Positions 46,245-56,519 of a stretch of 64,000 bases of DNA are shown here, one piece after another. The notes below the pieces were generated by a model. It saw nothing but the letters and a program-made list of their open reading frames with translations. It was not told the origin of the DNA and did no database searches. The translations under genes and the position numbers were made by a program. The first letter of the stretch is position 1. Each line of letters opens with the position of its first letter. This stretch comes from Microbulbifer variabilis ATCC 700307 (GTDB lineage: Bacteria > Pseudomonadota > Gammaproteobacteria > Pseudomonadales > Cellvibrionaceae), in contig NZ_AQYJ01000026.1 of assembly GCF_000380565.1 (NCBI RefSeq), forward strand, positions 372,001 to 436,000, given 5' to 3'.

Positions 46245-47507
46245 TTGAACGAGATGCCCCCGGGCCTGCTATTTAGCCTGCTGGCCCTGCTGATTGTTAT
46301 ATCAGCTTTCTTTTCCAGCTCCGAAACCAGCATGATGGCACTCAACCGCTATCGCCTGCGGCACCAGGCAAAAAGCGGCCACCGCGGAGCCAAGCGGGCT
46401 ATGGAGCTTCTTGCTCGACCCGATAAGCTGATCGGCTCAATTCTTATTGGCAATAACCTCGTTAACGTACTTGTCTCCGTTATTGTTGGCTCTGTCTTTG
46501 CTCAAGTGTATGGTGAGATACTCACAACGATAGTATTAACTATCACCCTGTTGATCTTTGCGGAAGTCACCCCAAAGACCATTGCCGCACTGCACCCGGA
46601 AAAAATTGCCTTTCCCGCCTCATTTATTTTGCGCCCACTGCAGTGGCTGCTTACTCCTGTTGTTCTCCTGGTGGGTGGTATTTCCAATGGGCTTGCGCGC
46701 TTGCTGGGTGTAGAAACAACCGCCAATAGTGACGCCGAACACCTGGCTCCAGATGAACTCAGGACTGTGGTATTTGAGTCCGGCGCACTAATTCCCAGCA
46801 AGCACAAAGGCATGCTCCTAAATGTGTTGGACCTGGATCAAGCAACAGTTGAAGACATTATGATCCCACGCAATGAAGTGATGGGGGTTGACCTTGAAAA
46901 CGGCGCCGAAGAGATTCTCCAACAACTGGCTGAAAGCAGCTTCACTCGCTTGCCAGTTTACAGAGGTGATATCAACAAGGTTGTTGGTATATTGCACCTG
47001 CGCCGCGCCGCGCAGATCCTTCGCGATGGCCCCGATAACCTGACCGCCGAGCGCCTCAAGTCCTTTACCGATGAGCCTTATTTTGTTCCGGAAGCCACCC
47101 CACTCCCCACTCTGTTAATGAACTTTCAAAAAACCAAGCGTCGTATGGGGTTGGTTGTGGATGAATACGGGGAAGTGATGGGTATTGTCACCCTGGAAGA
47201 CCTGCTAGAGGAAATAGTTGGCGACTTTACCGCTAGCCAGGTACCTAGTGATGACGAGGAGATTATTGCTTCCGGCGACGGCTGGTATGTGATAGAGGGT
47301 GGCACCTCTATTCGGGATATCAACCGCACGCTGGGATGGGACTTACCCACCGATGGCCCTAAAACCTTTAATGGTCTGGCCATGGAACACTTGGAGAGCA
47401 TCCCTGATGGCAATATCAGCCTCTATATTTTCAATTACCTGGTAGAAATTGAAGAGGTTTCTGAAAAAATGATTACTAAAGCCAGGATCAAAAAAATAGA
47501 CCGGTGA
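46245..47507 (+). CDS. yfjD: CNNM/CorC (HlyC/CorC) family membrane protein
   Basis: 420-residue protein linked to Mg2+/Co2+ transport. An N-terminal DUF21/CNNM membrane domain covers residues 1-190 (LLIVISAFFSSSETSMMALN, IGSILIGNNLVNVLVSVIVG, FAEVTPKTIAALHPEKIAFP). Two CBS domains follow (VEDIMIPRNEVMGVDLENG and TKRRMGLVVDEYGEVMGIVT), then a C-terminal CorC_HlyC domain. The start is TTG 46245 or, more conventionally, ATG 46254 three codons later. It follows ypjD, as in E. coli (ypjD-yfjD). Confidence 0.93.
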   Translation: MNEMPPGLLFSLLALLIVISAFFSSSETSMMALNRYRLRHQAKSGHRGAKRAMELLARPDKLIGSILIGNNLVNVLVSVIVGSVFAQVYGEILTTIVLTITLLIFAEVTPKTIAALHPEKIAFPASFILRPLQWLLTPVVLLVGGISNGLARLLGVETTANSDAEHLAPDELRTVVFESGALIPSKHKGMLLNVLDLDQATVEDIMIPRNEVMGVDLENGAEEILQQLAESSFTRLPVYRGDINKVVGILHLRRAAQILRDGPDNLTAERLKSFTDEPYFVPEATPLPTLLMNFQKTKRRMGLVVDEYGEVMGIVTLEDLLEEIVGDFTASQVPSDDEEIIASGDGWYVIEGGTSIRDINRTLGWDLPTDGPKTFNGLAMEHLESIPDGNISLYIFNYLVEIEEVSEKMITKARIKKIDR

Positions 47508-47537
47508 CTGGCCTTAGGTCGTCACCAGTCAATTGCA

Positions 47538-48155
47538 TTAGGCGAAGTCCACCAATAGCCGCTTTACTGGGGCAAAGCTCACCCGATGAACAGGGCTCGG
47601 CCCCAACTCTTGCAGTGCCTGCAAATGGGCCTTGGTAGGGTAGCCTTTGTGCCCGGCCATTCCATACCCGGGGTACTCCATATCCAGCACCACCATCTCC
47701 CTATCTCGGGTTACTTTGGCAAGAATAGAGGCCGCTGCAATCGCCGCGACTCGATTATCCCCCTGAACCACTGTATCGCAGAGATAACCCCAACTTGGCT
47801 TCTTATTACCATCCACCAGAACAAATTCCGGCTGCACTGCCAATTGTTCTACCGCCCGATGCATAGCCAGCAAACTAGCCTGCAGGATATTGATTTGATC
47901 AATTTCCTGCACTGTGGCGCGAGCTATGGAATAACTCAGGGCACGCTCTTTAATCTCCCCAAAAAGCTGCTCCCGCCTCTTTTCACTTAACTTTTTTGAG
48001 TCTGCCAATCCCACTATTGGCCTGGCAGGGTCCAGAATTACTGCCGCAGCAACAACATCTCCCGCCAGAGGACCGCGCCCCACTTCATCGACACCAGCAA
48101 GTAAATCTCCCTGGTAAGTACACACATAGGGAGGAAGCTCTTTTTTAGCGCTCAT
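47538..48155 (-). CDS. rnhB: Ribonuclease HII
   Basis: Removes ribonucleotides and RNA primers from DNA-RNA hybrids. The 205-residue product has the active-site motif [15 protein letters not shown] with Asp23 and Glu24, later [10 protein letters not shown] and [21 protein letters not shown], and the C-terminal [15 protein letters not shown]. Its ATG overlaps the lpxB TGA (ATGA), so it ends the lipid A operon. It converges on the CorC-type gene. Confidence 0.98.
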   Translation of the reverse strand: MSAKKELPPYVCTYQGDLLAGVDEVGRGPLAGDVVAAAVILDPARPIVGLADSKKLSEKRREQLFGEIKERALSYSIARATVQEIDQINILQASLLAMHRAVEQLAVQPEFVLVDGNKKPSWGYLCDTVVQGDNRVAAIAAASILAKVTRDREMVVLDMEYPGYGMAGHKGYPTKAHLQALQELGPSPVHRVSFAPVKRLLVDFA

Positions 48156-49318
48156 AATTGATTTCCAGTCGAATCCAACAGACTACAAACAGCATCTGCA
48201 GCGCGCTCAGAGGCGTTTCGGCGCAACTGCTGATGGAGGTCATCAAACTCTCTGTGTAGCTGATCTCCGAGTAATGGGTCTTCAAAATAACGCATTAAAG
48301 CCGCCCCAAGATTCTCTGCAGTAGCATTACTCTGCAGTATTTCTGGAACCAGCTCCCGCTGAGCTAATAGGTTGGGCAGAGAAACCCAAGGAGTGTGTAG
48401 CATTCGAGAAACAATTACATAAGAGATTCGACCCAATTTATAGGCAACCACCATGGGCTTCTTTAACAGCATTGTTTCCAATGTCGCGGTTCCCGAAGCG
48501 ATTAGCACAGAATCTGCAGCGCTCAGCGCTTTATGAGAGTCTCCCTCTAACAATGTTACCGGAAGACCTGGAAAGTCTTTCAGCTGTTCTTGCAACTCAG
48601 TCAGGCGCTGCTCATTCGCCGCTGGAAGCACAAACTTCAGGTCGGCATTGCGCTGGTGACACCAGCGGGCAGTCTGTAAAAACAAAGGGCCCAGCAAGCG
48701 CACCTCACCACCACGGCTACCCGGCAACAAGGCTATTACCCTATCGCTTTCACTAAATCCCAGCTCTTTACGCGCGGCAATACTACTCACTTGTAAGGGA
48801 ATATCATCCGCTAAAGGGTGCCCGACAAACGTCACGGGAACCTGATTCTGCCGATAAAAATCTGCCTCAAATGGTAATAGCGTCAGCATATGGTCTACCG
48901 CTCGGGCAATCTTTTTAATTCTGCCACGACGCCAAGCCCAAACCGATGGGCTGACATAATGCATAGTCCGCACTCCCTCTACTTTGAGAGACTCCTCAAG
49001 AGATAGATTAAAATCGGGGGAGTCAATACCAATAAAAAGATCTGGCGGATTATCTAAAAAATGCTGACGTAACGATCGGCGGATCTTTAACAACTCAGGT
49101 AGCCTTTTTAAAGGCTCAACCAATCCCATTACCGAGAGGCGCTCCATGGGAAAAAGAGATTCCGCACCAAGGGCCAACATTCGTGGACCCGCAATGCCTT
49201 CAAACTGAACCTGAGGGAGGCGTTTTTTCAATGCAGCCATCAGACCGGCCCCAAGAATATCTCCCGAAGCCTCACCAACAACAATACCAATACGCACCGG
49301 TTTATTATTTTGTGACAC
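48152..49318 (-). CDS. lpxB: Lipid-A-disaccharide synthase
   Basis: Condenses UDP-2,3-diacylglucosamine with lipid X. The 388-residue protein has [79 protein letters not shown] and [20 protein letters not shown]. It follows lpxA by 112 bases and overlaps rnhB by four. Confidence 0.98.
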   Translation of the reverse strand: MSQNNKPVRIGIVVGEASGDILGAGLMAALKKRLPQVQFEGIAGPRMLALGAESLFPMERLSVMGLVEPLKRLPELLKIRRSLRQHFLDNPPDLFIGIDSPDFNLSLEESLKVEGVRTMHYVSPSVWAWRRGRIKKIARAVDHMLTLLPFEADFYRQNQVPVTFVGHPLADDIPLQVSSIAARKELGFSESDRVIALLPGSRGGEVRLLGPLFLQTARWCHQRNADLKFVLPAANEQRLTELQEQLKDFPGLPVTLLEGDSHKALSAADSVLIASGTATLETMLLKKPMVVAYKLGRISYVIVSRMLHTPWVSLPNLLAQRELVPEILQSNATAENLGAALMRYFEDPLLGDQLHREFDDLHQQLRRNASERAADAVCSLLDSTGNQL

Positions 49319-49430
49319 GCCTAAAAACCCCTCCTACTTGGGAGCAACTCTTTATATGTATAAATCGCGCAAACTACGCAAAGACTAACTTGGAGAGCCC
49401 AAAAGATTAAGGCTCCCCAAATAACCGAGG

Positions 49431-50210
49431 TTAGCGAACGATACCGCGAGAAGAGGATTGCAAAGAATCTATCCATGGCTGAATCACGGGAGACTGCTCG
49501 CGCAACTCAGCCAGAGCCTGCAGAGCCTCCTGCAAAGTAAGACCACGCCTATAGACCGTTTTGTAAGCCTTATTGATCAATGAAATATCATCACGAGAGA
49601 AGCCCCGGCGCCTCAGCCCCTCAGCATTAATGGTTTTGGCTTCTGCAGGATTCCCAGCGACCATGACATAGGCAGGGACATCTTTACCAATAGCAGCACC
49701 CATTCCTAAAAAAGCATGCTCGCCAACGGTGCAGTTCTGGTGGACTAAACTGTAACCACTGAGAATAGCCCAGTCCTTAACAATCACATGACCGGCAAGA
49801 CCCACATTGTTAACCAATATAGTGTGGTTACCTACGACGCTATCGTGCCCAATGTGAGCGTAAGCCATAATCAGGTTATCATTTCCGATCGTAGTTTCTC
49901 CACGATCCTGCACTGTTCCACGGTGGATAGTGACACCTTCCCGAATAACATTGCTATCGCCGATAACGAGGGTGGTTTCCTCACCACGGTATTTCTTATC
50001 GGGTGTGTCCTGACCTACAGAAGCAAATTGGTAGATCCGGTTATTTTTCCCCAACTTAGTGGGCCCACTTAAAACAACATGTGATGCGATATCACAGGCA
50101 TCACCAACCTCGACGCCAGCTCCAATAATGGAATAGGCTCCGATACTCACCCCGGAACCAATAACAGCTGTCGGATCGACAATAGCTGTGGGGTGGATAT
50201 TTGTCTGCAT
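49431..50210 (-). CDS. lpxA: UDP-N-acetylglucosamine acyltransferase
   Basis: First step of lipid A synthesis, transferring a 3-hydroxyacyl chain to UDP-GlcNAc. The 259-residue left-handed beta-helix protein shows hexapeptide repeats from the N-terminus (IHPTAIVDPTAVIGSGVSIG). The catalytic His is His122 (AHIGHDSVVGN, corresponding to E. coli His125). A C-terminal helical domain includes LRRRGFSRDDISLINKAYKT. It lies between fabZ and lpxB. Confidence 0.98.
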   Translation of the reverse strand: MQTNIHPTAIVDPTAVIGSGVSIGAYSIIGAGVEVGDACDIASHVVLSGPTKLGKNNRIYQFASVGQDTPDKKYRGEETTLVIGDSNVIREGVTIHRGTVQDRGETTIGNDNLIMAYAHIGHDSVVGNHTILVNNVGLAGHVIVKDWAILSGYSLVHQNCTVGEHAFLGMGAAIGKDVPAYVMVAGNPAEAKTINAEGLRRRGFSRDDISLINKAYKTVYRRGLTLQEALQALAELREQSPVIQPWIDSLQSSSRGIVR

Positions 50211-50332
50211 TCTGGAATCTACTCCTCAGGTAGTGAAATCTAGGCACTACAGCATCAAATAAATAGCGAAACTGGGACTTTGAAGAAGGCTAAGCATCTA
50301 GCCGATCAATCAATGCGCAGGGGTTCTGGGTT

Positions 50333-50770
50333 CTATACCTTCTTTACAGCGCACAGCAATTCCGCTGAAGCTGCCAGCTCACCATCCACACTGGCTTTAC
50401 AGGCAAACTTCCAGATATTTCGGCGTACAGAAACAGCCTCAGACTCTAGATCCAGTCTATCACCGGGTATTACCTGACGCTTAAAGCGCGCTTTATCGAC
50501 ACCGCCAAACAGATATAAATAACCATCTTCAGGCTTTTTACCAAAAGTCTTAAACCCTAGTATCCCAGATACCTGAGCCATGGCCTCGACGATCATAACA
50601 CCGGGAAAGATTGGCATCTGTGGAAAGTGACCATTAAAGACCTCTTCGTTCACAGAAATATTTTTATAGCCTTTAATATATTTCCCTTCCTCCAACTCCA
50701 CGATCCGGTCTACCAACAAAAATGGATAACGATGCGGCAGATACTCGCGAATTTCACATACATCCATCAT
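50333..50770 (-). CDS. fabZ: (3R)-hydroxyacyl-ACP dehydratase FabZ
   Basis: Hot-dog fold dehydratase of fatty-acid synthesis, 145 residues. [17 protein letters not shown] is near the N-terminus. Catalytic His48 ([12 protein letters not shown]) and Glu62 ([11 protein letters not shown]) are 14 residues apart, as in E. coli. It competes with LpxA/LpxD for hydroxyacyl-ACP, and its place between lpxD and lpxA is conserved. Confidence 0.98.
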   Translation of the reverse strand: MMDVCEIREYLPHRYPFLLVDRIVELEEGKYIKGYKNISVNEEVFNGHFPQMPIFPGVMIVEAMAQVSGILGFKTFGKKPEDGYLYLFGGVDKARFKRQVIPGDRLDLESEAVSVRRNIWKFACKASVDGELAASAELLCAVKKV

Positions 50771-50792
50771 TCTAAACGCCCCCAGAAACCAC

Positions 50793-50815
50793 TTCGGGGC
50801 GTTAAACGCCCCGAA
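50793..50815 (-). other. Hairpin in the lpxD-fabZ gap
   Basis: Perfect 9-bp stem TTCGGGGCG (50793-50801) / CGCCCCGAA (50807-50815) with a five-base loop, 22 bases before fabZ. No U-run follows on the minus strand, so mRNA processing or attenuation is more likely than full termination. Confidence 0.5.
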
Positions 50816-50855
50816 AACAACAAAAACAATATTTGATCAATTCTTACCGGCTGGA

Positions 50856-51917
50856 CTACTCATTCTTGCCGCTTCGACGGGACAATTCATCCAACTTCTT
50901 TTCCAAGTCCTTCACTTTGCGGGCCATTTTATCCAGCTGCCCAAAACGCACAGCGTTGCGACGCCAGGATTGGCTATCAGAGAATGGCAAACCACCGGAG
51001 TAAATGCCCGGGCTATCAATGGATTTGGTCACAAAAGTATTGGCCGTAACCTGGCAGCCATCAGCTACCGTTACGTGCCCCGCAATACGCGAACTGCCAC
51101 CCAGAGCGCAATGCTTTCCGATGATTGCACTGCCTGCTATACCGGTACAGGCGGCTATGGCTGAGTAGTCACCAATTCGCACATTGTGCGCGATTTGAAC
51201 CAAATTGTCGATCTTGACTCCGCGACCCACTACCGTATCGCCCAAAGCTCCCCGGTCAATACAAGTATTGGCTCCAATTTCAACTTCATCACCAATATCG
51301 ACTCCACCGAGCTGATAGATCTTGATCCACTCTCCCTTATGGGGTGCAAAGCCAAAACCATCAGCGCCGATCACTACTTGGCTATGGATAATACAATCCC
51401 GCCCAACCCTGCAGCCGTGATGCACGATAGCACCAGCGTAGAGGCAGCTCCCCTCCTCAAGAATACTTCCCTCCCCCACAAAGCAGTTGGCTCCCACAGT
51501 AACGCGGGGACCTACTGATACATGAGCTTCCACAACAGCGCCAGCACCCACACTGGCCGAGGGATCAACCGTAGCTTTTGGGTGAATTACCGCTGCTGGA
51601 TGCACACCGGCTTCAGCTTCTGGTGCCGTATTAAATAAGGCACTTGCACGTGCGAAAGCCAAATAGGGGTTATCCACGCACAGGGTGGAAACCGGGCACT
51701 CATCGACAAATTCAGTTGTAACCAATACCGCTCCAGCGCTAGTGGTTTTAAGGAAGCGACGATAACTGGGATTTGCCAGGAAGGTCAGTTGGTCAGACAC
51801 GGCATCCTGCAGGGTGTTAAGGCTGCTAATTTCCTGGTCTTGACTGACATCTGGTGCCATACGCAACTCAGCGCCCAGCTCTAGTGCGAGCTGGGCCAAG
51901 GACAAATTGTGTCTCAT
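50856..51917 (-). CDS. lpxD: UDP-3-O-acylglucosamine N-acyltransferase
   Basis: Third step of lipid A synthesis. The 353-residue protein has an N-terminal uridine-binding domain ([20 protein letters not shown]), then hexapeptide repeats ([20 protein letters not shown] onward) with the catalytic region [22 protein letters not shown]-terminal helix follows ([20 protein letters not shown]), ending in a Ser/Arg/Lys-rich tail. It starts 13 bases after skp. Confidence 0.98.
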   Translation of the reverse strand: MRHNLSLAQLALELGAELRMAPDVSQDQEISSLNTLQDAVSDQLTFLANPSYRRFLKTTSAGAVLVTTEFVDECPVSTLCVDNPYLAFARASALFNTAPEAEAGVHPAAVIHPKATVDPSASVGAGAVVEAHVSVGPRVTVGANCFVGEGSILEEGSCLYAGAIVHHGCRVGRDCIIHSQVVIGADGFGFAPHKGEWIKIYQLGGVDIGDEVEIGANTCIDRGALGDTVVGRGVKIDNLVQIAHNVRIGDYSAIAACTGIAGSAIIGKHCALGGSSRIAGHVTVADGCQVTANTFVTKSIDSPGIYSGGLPFSDSQSWRRNAVRFGQLDKMARKVKDLEKKLDELSRRSGKNE

Positions 51918-51930
51918 ACAGGGATAATAC

Positions 51931-52446
51931 TTACTTGGCTGCGTTCATGCGCTTTACAACATCCTGAGTTAGATCAACTTCAGGGTTTGCGAAGTAGGCG
52001 GTAGAGGCATCAAGAACCAAGTCCAGTTTCTGCTCTTTAATAATTGCTTCCAGTGCAGTTTTGGCTTTAGGGCCAAGGGAGCCCTGGATTTCCTGACCGA
52101 CCTGAGCCTCCATCGCACGCAACTTTTTGACCGTAGTCTCAAAATCAGAGCGCTTGAAATTCATTTTACGCTGATACTCGGTCTTCTGCTCATCGGACCA
52201 GGTGACACTGTTTTTCTGTGCATCTTCAGCCATTTTCTGCAGTTCGGAACGAATAGATTCTGCACTACTTTGCAGTTTGGAATATTCAGAGCTGGTCTTC
52301 AAAGAATTGACCTTTGTCTTGGCTACGTCGGTGCTCATGATCGCAGCCTGCAGGTTAAATACAGCTACCTTGGTCTGCGCCAAGGCAGCTCCAGACAAGG
52401 TGATACCGGCCAGCAGGATTGCAATAACTTTTACATTCTTAAGCAC
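51931..52446 (-). CDS. skp: Periplasmic chaperone Skp (OmpH)
   Basis: Trimeric jellyfish-like chaperone carrying unfolded outer-membrane proteins to BamA. The 171-residue product has a signal peptide ([18 protein letters not shown]) and a beta start [16 protein letters not shown]. Long coiled-coil tentacles cover about residues 45-125 ([40 protein letters not shown]), and the closing strand [20 protein letters not shown] completes it. It is 70 bases downstream of bamA. Confidence 0.96.
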   Translation of the reverse strand: MLKNVKVIAILLAGITLSGAALAQTKVAVFNLQAAIMSTDVAKTKVNSLKTSSEYSKLQSSAESIRSELQKMAEDAQKNSVTWSDEQKTEYQRKMNFKRSDFETTVKKLRAMEAQVGQEIQGSLGPKAKTALEAIIKEQKLDLVLDASTAYFANPEVDLTQDVVKRMNAAK

Positions 52447-52516
52447 TTTGGTCTCTCCAATTGATTTTATTTTATATGCGCTTTTAACGCGCCTAATTTA
52501 ATTTTTCCTAATGAAA

Positions 52517-55066
52517 TCAGAAGCTATTACCCAGAGTAAACTGGAACACTTCCACATCATCATCCTCGTTTTTCTTCAGGGCCTTAGCCAAACTAAACGT
52601 CAGGGGACCAAAGCCTGTCACCCAAGTCAAGCCCACACCTGCAGAAACATTCATCTTGCCAAAATCCACATCGTAACAGTTGATCTGGGTTTCATCACAA
52701 TTGGTATCGAAAACATTACCCGCATCAATAAAGAAGGCAGACTGCAAGGAGCGCTGATCCTTGATAAAAGGTAATGGGAAGATTACTTCAGCACTACCTT
52801 CAATCAAAATATTACCTCCGAATGGATCGGCATCATCGACTGAAGAAGTAGCCAACGTACCATCAGTATCCAGCAAGTAACATTCTTTAGTAATTATCTC
52901 ACCATCGGTCGCACAACTAGCACCAACATAAAATTCTGCAGGTGTGGATCTAGGGCCTAAAGTATTACGTTCAAAGCCTCGAACTGAACCAAACCCACCC
53001 GCATAAAAATTCTCAAAGAAGGGAAGCTCATTCAGGTCACCATAACCATCCCCATACCCTAACCGAGTACGTAAGCGTAGAGTCAAGCTTTTTGTTAGAG
53101 GACGGAAATATTGGCCGGTATAAACAAATTTATAGTACTCCAAGTCACTACCTGGAACCGTAAACTCTGCTGAGAAATTTTGTGAGGCTCCCCTAGTAGC
53201 CAATATGCCCCTGTTCAAAGTTGAGCGCGCATAGGAAGTAGTCAAAGTAAGGTTATTAAATGCATCCCCATAACGATCAATAAAACCATTTAAATCTGTA
53301 TTCAATAAGCCTTCATCCAGAGGCATTGATTCGTCTAACGCCTCATCATTATCTAGCGCCAAGTCTACCGCTGCAGATCCATCTATGGTAACGGTGTCAT
53401 CAAGCCCCTCAATAGGTAAAGGGCTTGATTTAATTTCCTGAACAGAGCGGCCTGATGCAGAAAGTTCCAGATGACTAAAGCCAACATTCAACCCTACTCG
53501 GGAAATTTCTGAAACAGGATAACCAAAGCTTACCCCGCCACCGTAAGTTGTGGTGTTGTAGTCTGAGAGGTTTACCTCTGAGTAATCATTCTCACGGAAG
53601 AAGACATTAAACCCACGACTAACACCATCCGGCGTAAAGTAAGGGTCTGCATAAGAAAAATTAAGTGCTGTCTGATAGGTAGATACATTCAACCCGATTC
53701 CTACCGACTTACCCGTGCCCAGCCAGTTATTTTCTTGGATATTTGCCCCGAGAACGAGGCCACTGCTCTGGGCCCAGCCTAGGGTGCCTCCAATAGAGCC
53801 AGAGGGTTGCTCCTCAACAGTATACTCAACATCAATCTGATCCGAGGTACCCGGAACCTCTGTAGTTTCAACCTCTACCCCCTTGAAATAACCAAGACGC
53901 TCAAGGCGCACCTTGGATTGCTCGATACGGGCAGAAGAAGCCGAAGCCGATTCCATTTGTCGCAATTCACGACGCAATACCTCGTCAGCGGTACGCGTAT
54001 TCCCACGGAAGCTAATACGGCGTACATAAGCGCGCTTGCCTGGGTTAATAAAGAAGGTGATTTTTACCGTCTTTTCTTCTTTGTTTGGCTCGGGAATACC
54101 ATTCACCTCGGCGAAGGTGTAGCCTTCGTTGCCAAGCCGCTTGGTAATGTAATCTGAAGTTGTTGTCATTCTCACCTGAGAGAATGTTTGCCCTTCCCGC
54201 ACCAGAAGTAGGCGCTTGATTTCCTCTTCCCCTACTACCGGATCACCCGCAAGCTCTACATCACTCACCGTGTAAACATCACCTTCAATTACATTGACAG
54301 TAATGAAAACGCTCTGCTTGTCAGGGCTCAGAGAAACTTGGGTGGAATCGATCTGAAAATCTAAATAGCCGCGATCCAGATAGTAAGACTCCAGGCGCTC
54401 TAAGTCACCTGTCAGTTTCTCTCGGGAATACTTATCATCACTGCGCAACCAGGACAGCCAACCGGTTGTTTGCAGCTCAAAAATCTCTGCAAGCTCCTCG
54501 TCGGAGAAAGCCTTGTTTCCTACAACATTGATGTGCTTAATCGCAGCGACAGATCCCTCATCAACGATCACTCGGAGCTCAACCTGATTGCGTGGCAGCT
54601 CCTTCACTTCTGTTTTGACACTGGCACCATAGCGGCCCTGAGCCACATACTGGCGTTCAAGCTCCTGGGCAAGCCCTTCGAGGGTAGCGCGCTTAAAGAT
54701 CTGCCCTTCCGACAAACCGTTGTCATGCATGCCCTTCAACAGATCTTCAGTTGAAATTGCCTTGTTGCCAGTAATTTCTATTTTTGAAATGGCCGGACGC
54801 TCCCGGACAGTCACTACCAAGACGCCATTCTCGCGACCTATCTGGATATCCTCGAAATACCCTGTACGAAACAGTGCCCTGGTTGCACTCTGAATCTCAA
54901 CAGACTCGATTTCATCTCCCACCCTAACTGGCAGAGCAGAGAAAACTGTGCCGGCAGAGACACGTTGTAATCCTTCCACGCGGATATCGTTGACCACGAA
55001 CGACTGTGCTAAAGCACTCAGTGGCAGCACTAGGCCGAGGGAGGCCGCTTTCAGGAAATCTTTCAT
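52517..55066 (-). CDS. bamA: Outer-membrane protein assembly factor BamA
   Basis: Omp85 protein that inserts outer-membrane barrels. The 849-residue product has a signal peptide (LGLVLPLSALAQS), five POTRA domains (about residues 22-422) and a 16-strand barrel with the conserved loop-6 motif GSVRGFERNTLGPR and a C-terminal FTLGNSF. Two features are unusual: a long Asp/Glu/Leu-rich stretch at about residues 543-597 (DNDEALDESMPLDEGLLNTD), where E. coli has a shorter extracellular loop, and paired cysteines in loop 6 (SCATDGEIITKEC) and later (NCDETQINC). A truncated tandem copy lies immediately upstream. Confidence 0.97.
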   Translation of the reverse strand: MKDFLKAASLGLVLPLSALAQSFVVNDIRVEGLQRVSAGTVFSALPVRVGDEIESVEIQSATRALFRTGYFEDIQIGRENGVLVVTVRERPAISKIEITGNKAISTEDLLKGMHDNGLSEGQIFKRATLEGLAQELERQYVAQGRYGASVKTEVKELPRNQVELRVIVDEGSVAAIKHINVVGNKAFSDEELAEIFELQTTGWLSWLRSDDKYSREKLTGDLERLESYYLDRGYLDFQIDSTQVSLSPDKQSVFITVNVIEGDVYTVSDVELAGDPVVGEEEIKRLLLVREGQTFSQVRMTTTSDYITKRLGNEGYTFAEVNGIPEPNKEEKTVKITFFINPGKRAYVRRISFRGNTRTADEVLRRELRQMESASASSARIEQSKVRLERLGYFKGVEVETTEVPGTSDQIDVEYTVEEQPSGSIGGTLGWAQSSGLVLGANIQENNWLGTGKSVGIGLNVSTYQTALNFSYADPYFTPDGVSRGFNVFFRENDYSEVNLSDYNTTTYGGGVSFGYPVSEISRVGLNVGFSHLELSASGRSVQEIKSSPLPIEGLDDTVTIDGSAAVDLALDNDEALDESMPLDEGLLNTDLNGFIDRYGDAFNNLTLTTSYARSTLNRGILATRGASQNFSAEFTVPGSDLEYYKFVYTGQYFRPLTKSLTLRLRTRLGYGDGYGDLNELPFFENFYAGGFGSVRGFERNTLGPRSTPAEFYVGASCATDGEIITKECYLLDTDGTLATSSVDDADPFGGNILIEGSAEVIFPLPFIKDQRSLQSAFFIDAGNVFDTNCDETQINCYDVDFGKMNVSAGVGLTWVTGFGPLTFSLAKALKKNEDDDVEVFQFTLGNSF

Positions 55067-55175
55067 CTACTAATTCCAGGTCTTTTTATTCGCAATCCAG
55101 AAGTTATGGCACCGATTAGTGCCCCGTTTCCCCCAACAGCTGAGGGTTTTCCTCTAACGTCCATTCGATATCAAT

Positions 55176-56405
55176 CTAGTCTGAGGTTCTAGGTACCTCA
55201 ACGGTCTTAACTTCTACAACCTTGAGGTAACCAAGGCGTTCGAGACGCGCTTTGGATTGTTCAATACGGGCGGAAGAAGCTAAAGCAGATTCCATCTGGC
55301 GCAACTCTCGACGTAAAACTTCATCCGCTGTACGAGTATTTCCGCGAAAACTAATACGCCGTACGTAAACGCGCTTACCCGGATTGATAAAGAAAGTAAC
55401 TTTTACCGTCTTATCTTCTTTATCCGCCTCTGGAATACCATTTACATCCGCAAAAGCGTAACCTTTGTTACCCAATCGCTGTGCAATAAAGTCAGAAGTT
55501 GTAGTCATTTTCACCTGGGAAAAAGTCTCTCCTTCACGCACTAGCAGCAGACGCCTGATTTCCTCCTCAGGTACTACCGGGTCGCCGGCGAGTTCCACTT
55601 CACCAACTGTATAAATATCGCCTTCAGTCATATTGACTGTAATAAACACGCTCTTCTTGTCCGGGCTCAGGGATACTTGTGTAGAATCAATCTGAAATCC
55701 CAAATACCCGCGATCCAAGTAATAAGACTGTAGGCGCTCCAGGTCGCCAGTCAGCTTTTCACGAGAATATTTGTCATCTCTGCGCAACCAGGATAGCCAA
55801 CCGGTAGTCCGCAACTCAAAGATCCCTTTAAGCTCTTCATCTGAAAAAACCCGATTCCCGACGATGTTGATATGCTTAATTGCTGCAACAGAACCTTCAT
55901 CAACGGTTACGCGAAGTTTCACTTGGTTGCGCGGTAATTCCTTCACCTCCGCCTCCACATTGGCACCATAACGGCCCTGGGCCACATACTGACGCTCAAG
56001 CTCCTTAGCCAAGCCTTCGAGAGTTGCCCGCTTAAAGATGTGCCCTTCAGCCAGACCATTTTCCTCCATACCTTTCAGCAGGTCTTCTGTGGCAATCGCC
56101 TTATTCCCATTTATCTCGATACTGGAGATAGCAGGCCTCTCCCGAACAATAATAACGAGGATATCGTTCTCACGACTTATCTGAATATCCTCAAAATAAC
56201 CGGTACGAAATAGCGCACGCGTTAAGCCCTGGACTTCCATTGCTTCGAGTTCATCGCCGACGCGCACCGGAAGTTCCGAGAAAACTGTGCCTGCAGAAAC
56301 GCGTTGTAATCCCTCCACACGGATATCGCTGACCACGAACGACTGTGCCATAGCACTCACTGCCAGCATCAGGCCGAGGGAGACCGCTTTCAGGAAGTAA
56401 TTCAT
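55176..56405 (-). CDS. Barrel-less BamA paralogue (signal peptide plus POTRA domains only)
   Basis: The 409-residue product aligns without gaps to the first 409 residues of the adjacent BamA, roughly 85% identical by eye, and has its own signal peptide (SLGLMLAVSAMAQS). It ends at TAG 55176-55178 where BamA has a Gln codon (TSD-Q). After the stop the frame still matches BamA for about ten residues (IDIEWTLEENP against IDVEYTVEEQP) and closes at TAA 55116-55118. So the duplicated unit originally reached just the end of POTRA5, and the amber codon removes its last strand. Differences from bamA are mainly synonymous, which argues for selection on the protein. Upstream 50 bases are also duplicated. 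Function is unknown; a periplasmic chaperone-binding or regulatory decoy is conceivable. Confidence 0.85.
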   Translation of the reverse strand: MNYFLKAVSLGLMLAVSAMAQSFVVSDIRVEGLQRVSAGTVFSELPVRVGDELEAMEVQGLTRALFRTGYFEDIQISRENDILVIIVRERPAISSIEINGNKAIATEDLLKGMEENGLAEGHIFKRATLEGLAKELERQYVAQGRYGANVEAEVKELPRNQVKLRVTVDEGSVAAIKHINIVGNRVFSDEELKGIFELRTTGWLSWLRRDDKYSREKLTGDLERLQSYYLDRGYLGFQIDSTQVSLSPDKKSVFITVNMTEGDIYTVGEVELAGDPVVPEEEIRRLLLVREGETFSQVKMTTTSDFIAQRLGNKGYAFADVNGIPEADKEDKTVKVTFFINPGKRVYVRRISFRGNTRTADEVLRRELRQMESALASSARIEQSKARLERLGYLKVVEVKTVEVPRTSD

Positions 56406-56519
56406 CTACTATTCCAGACCTTACTAACTGCAATTCAGGAGTTTCAGCATTACAAGAGAGCTCCCTATCCCAAGCACAATTTTTCACATCCAATCGGTGA
56501 GTCAGAATTTTTTCTCAAA

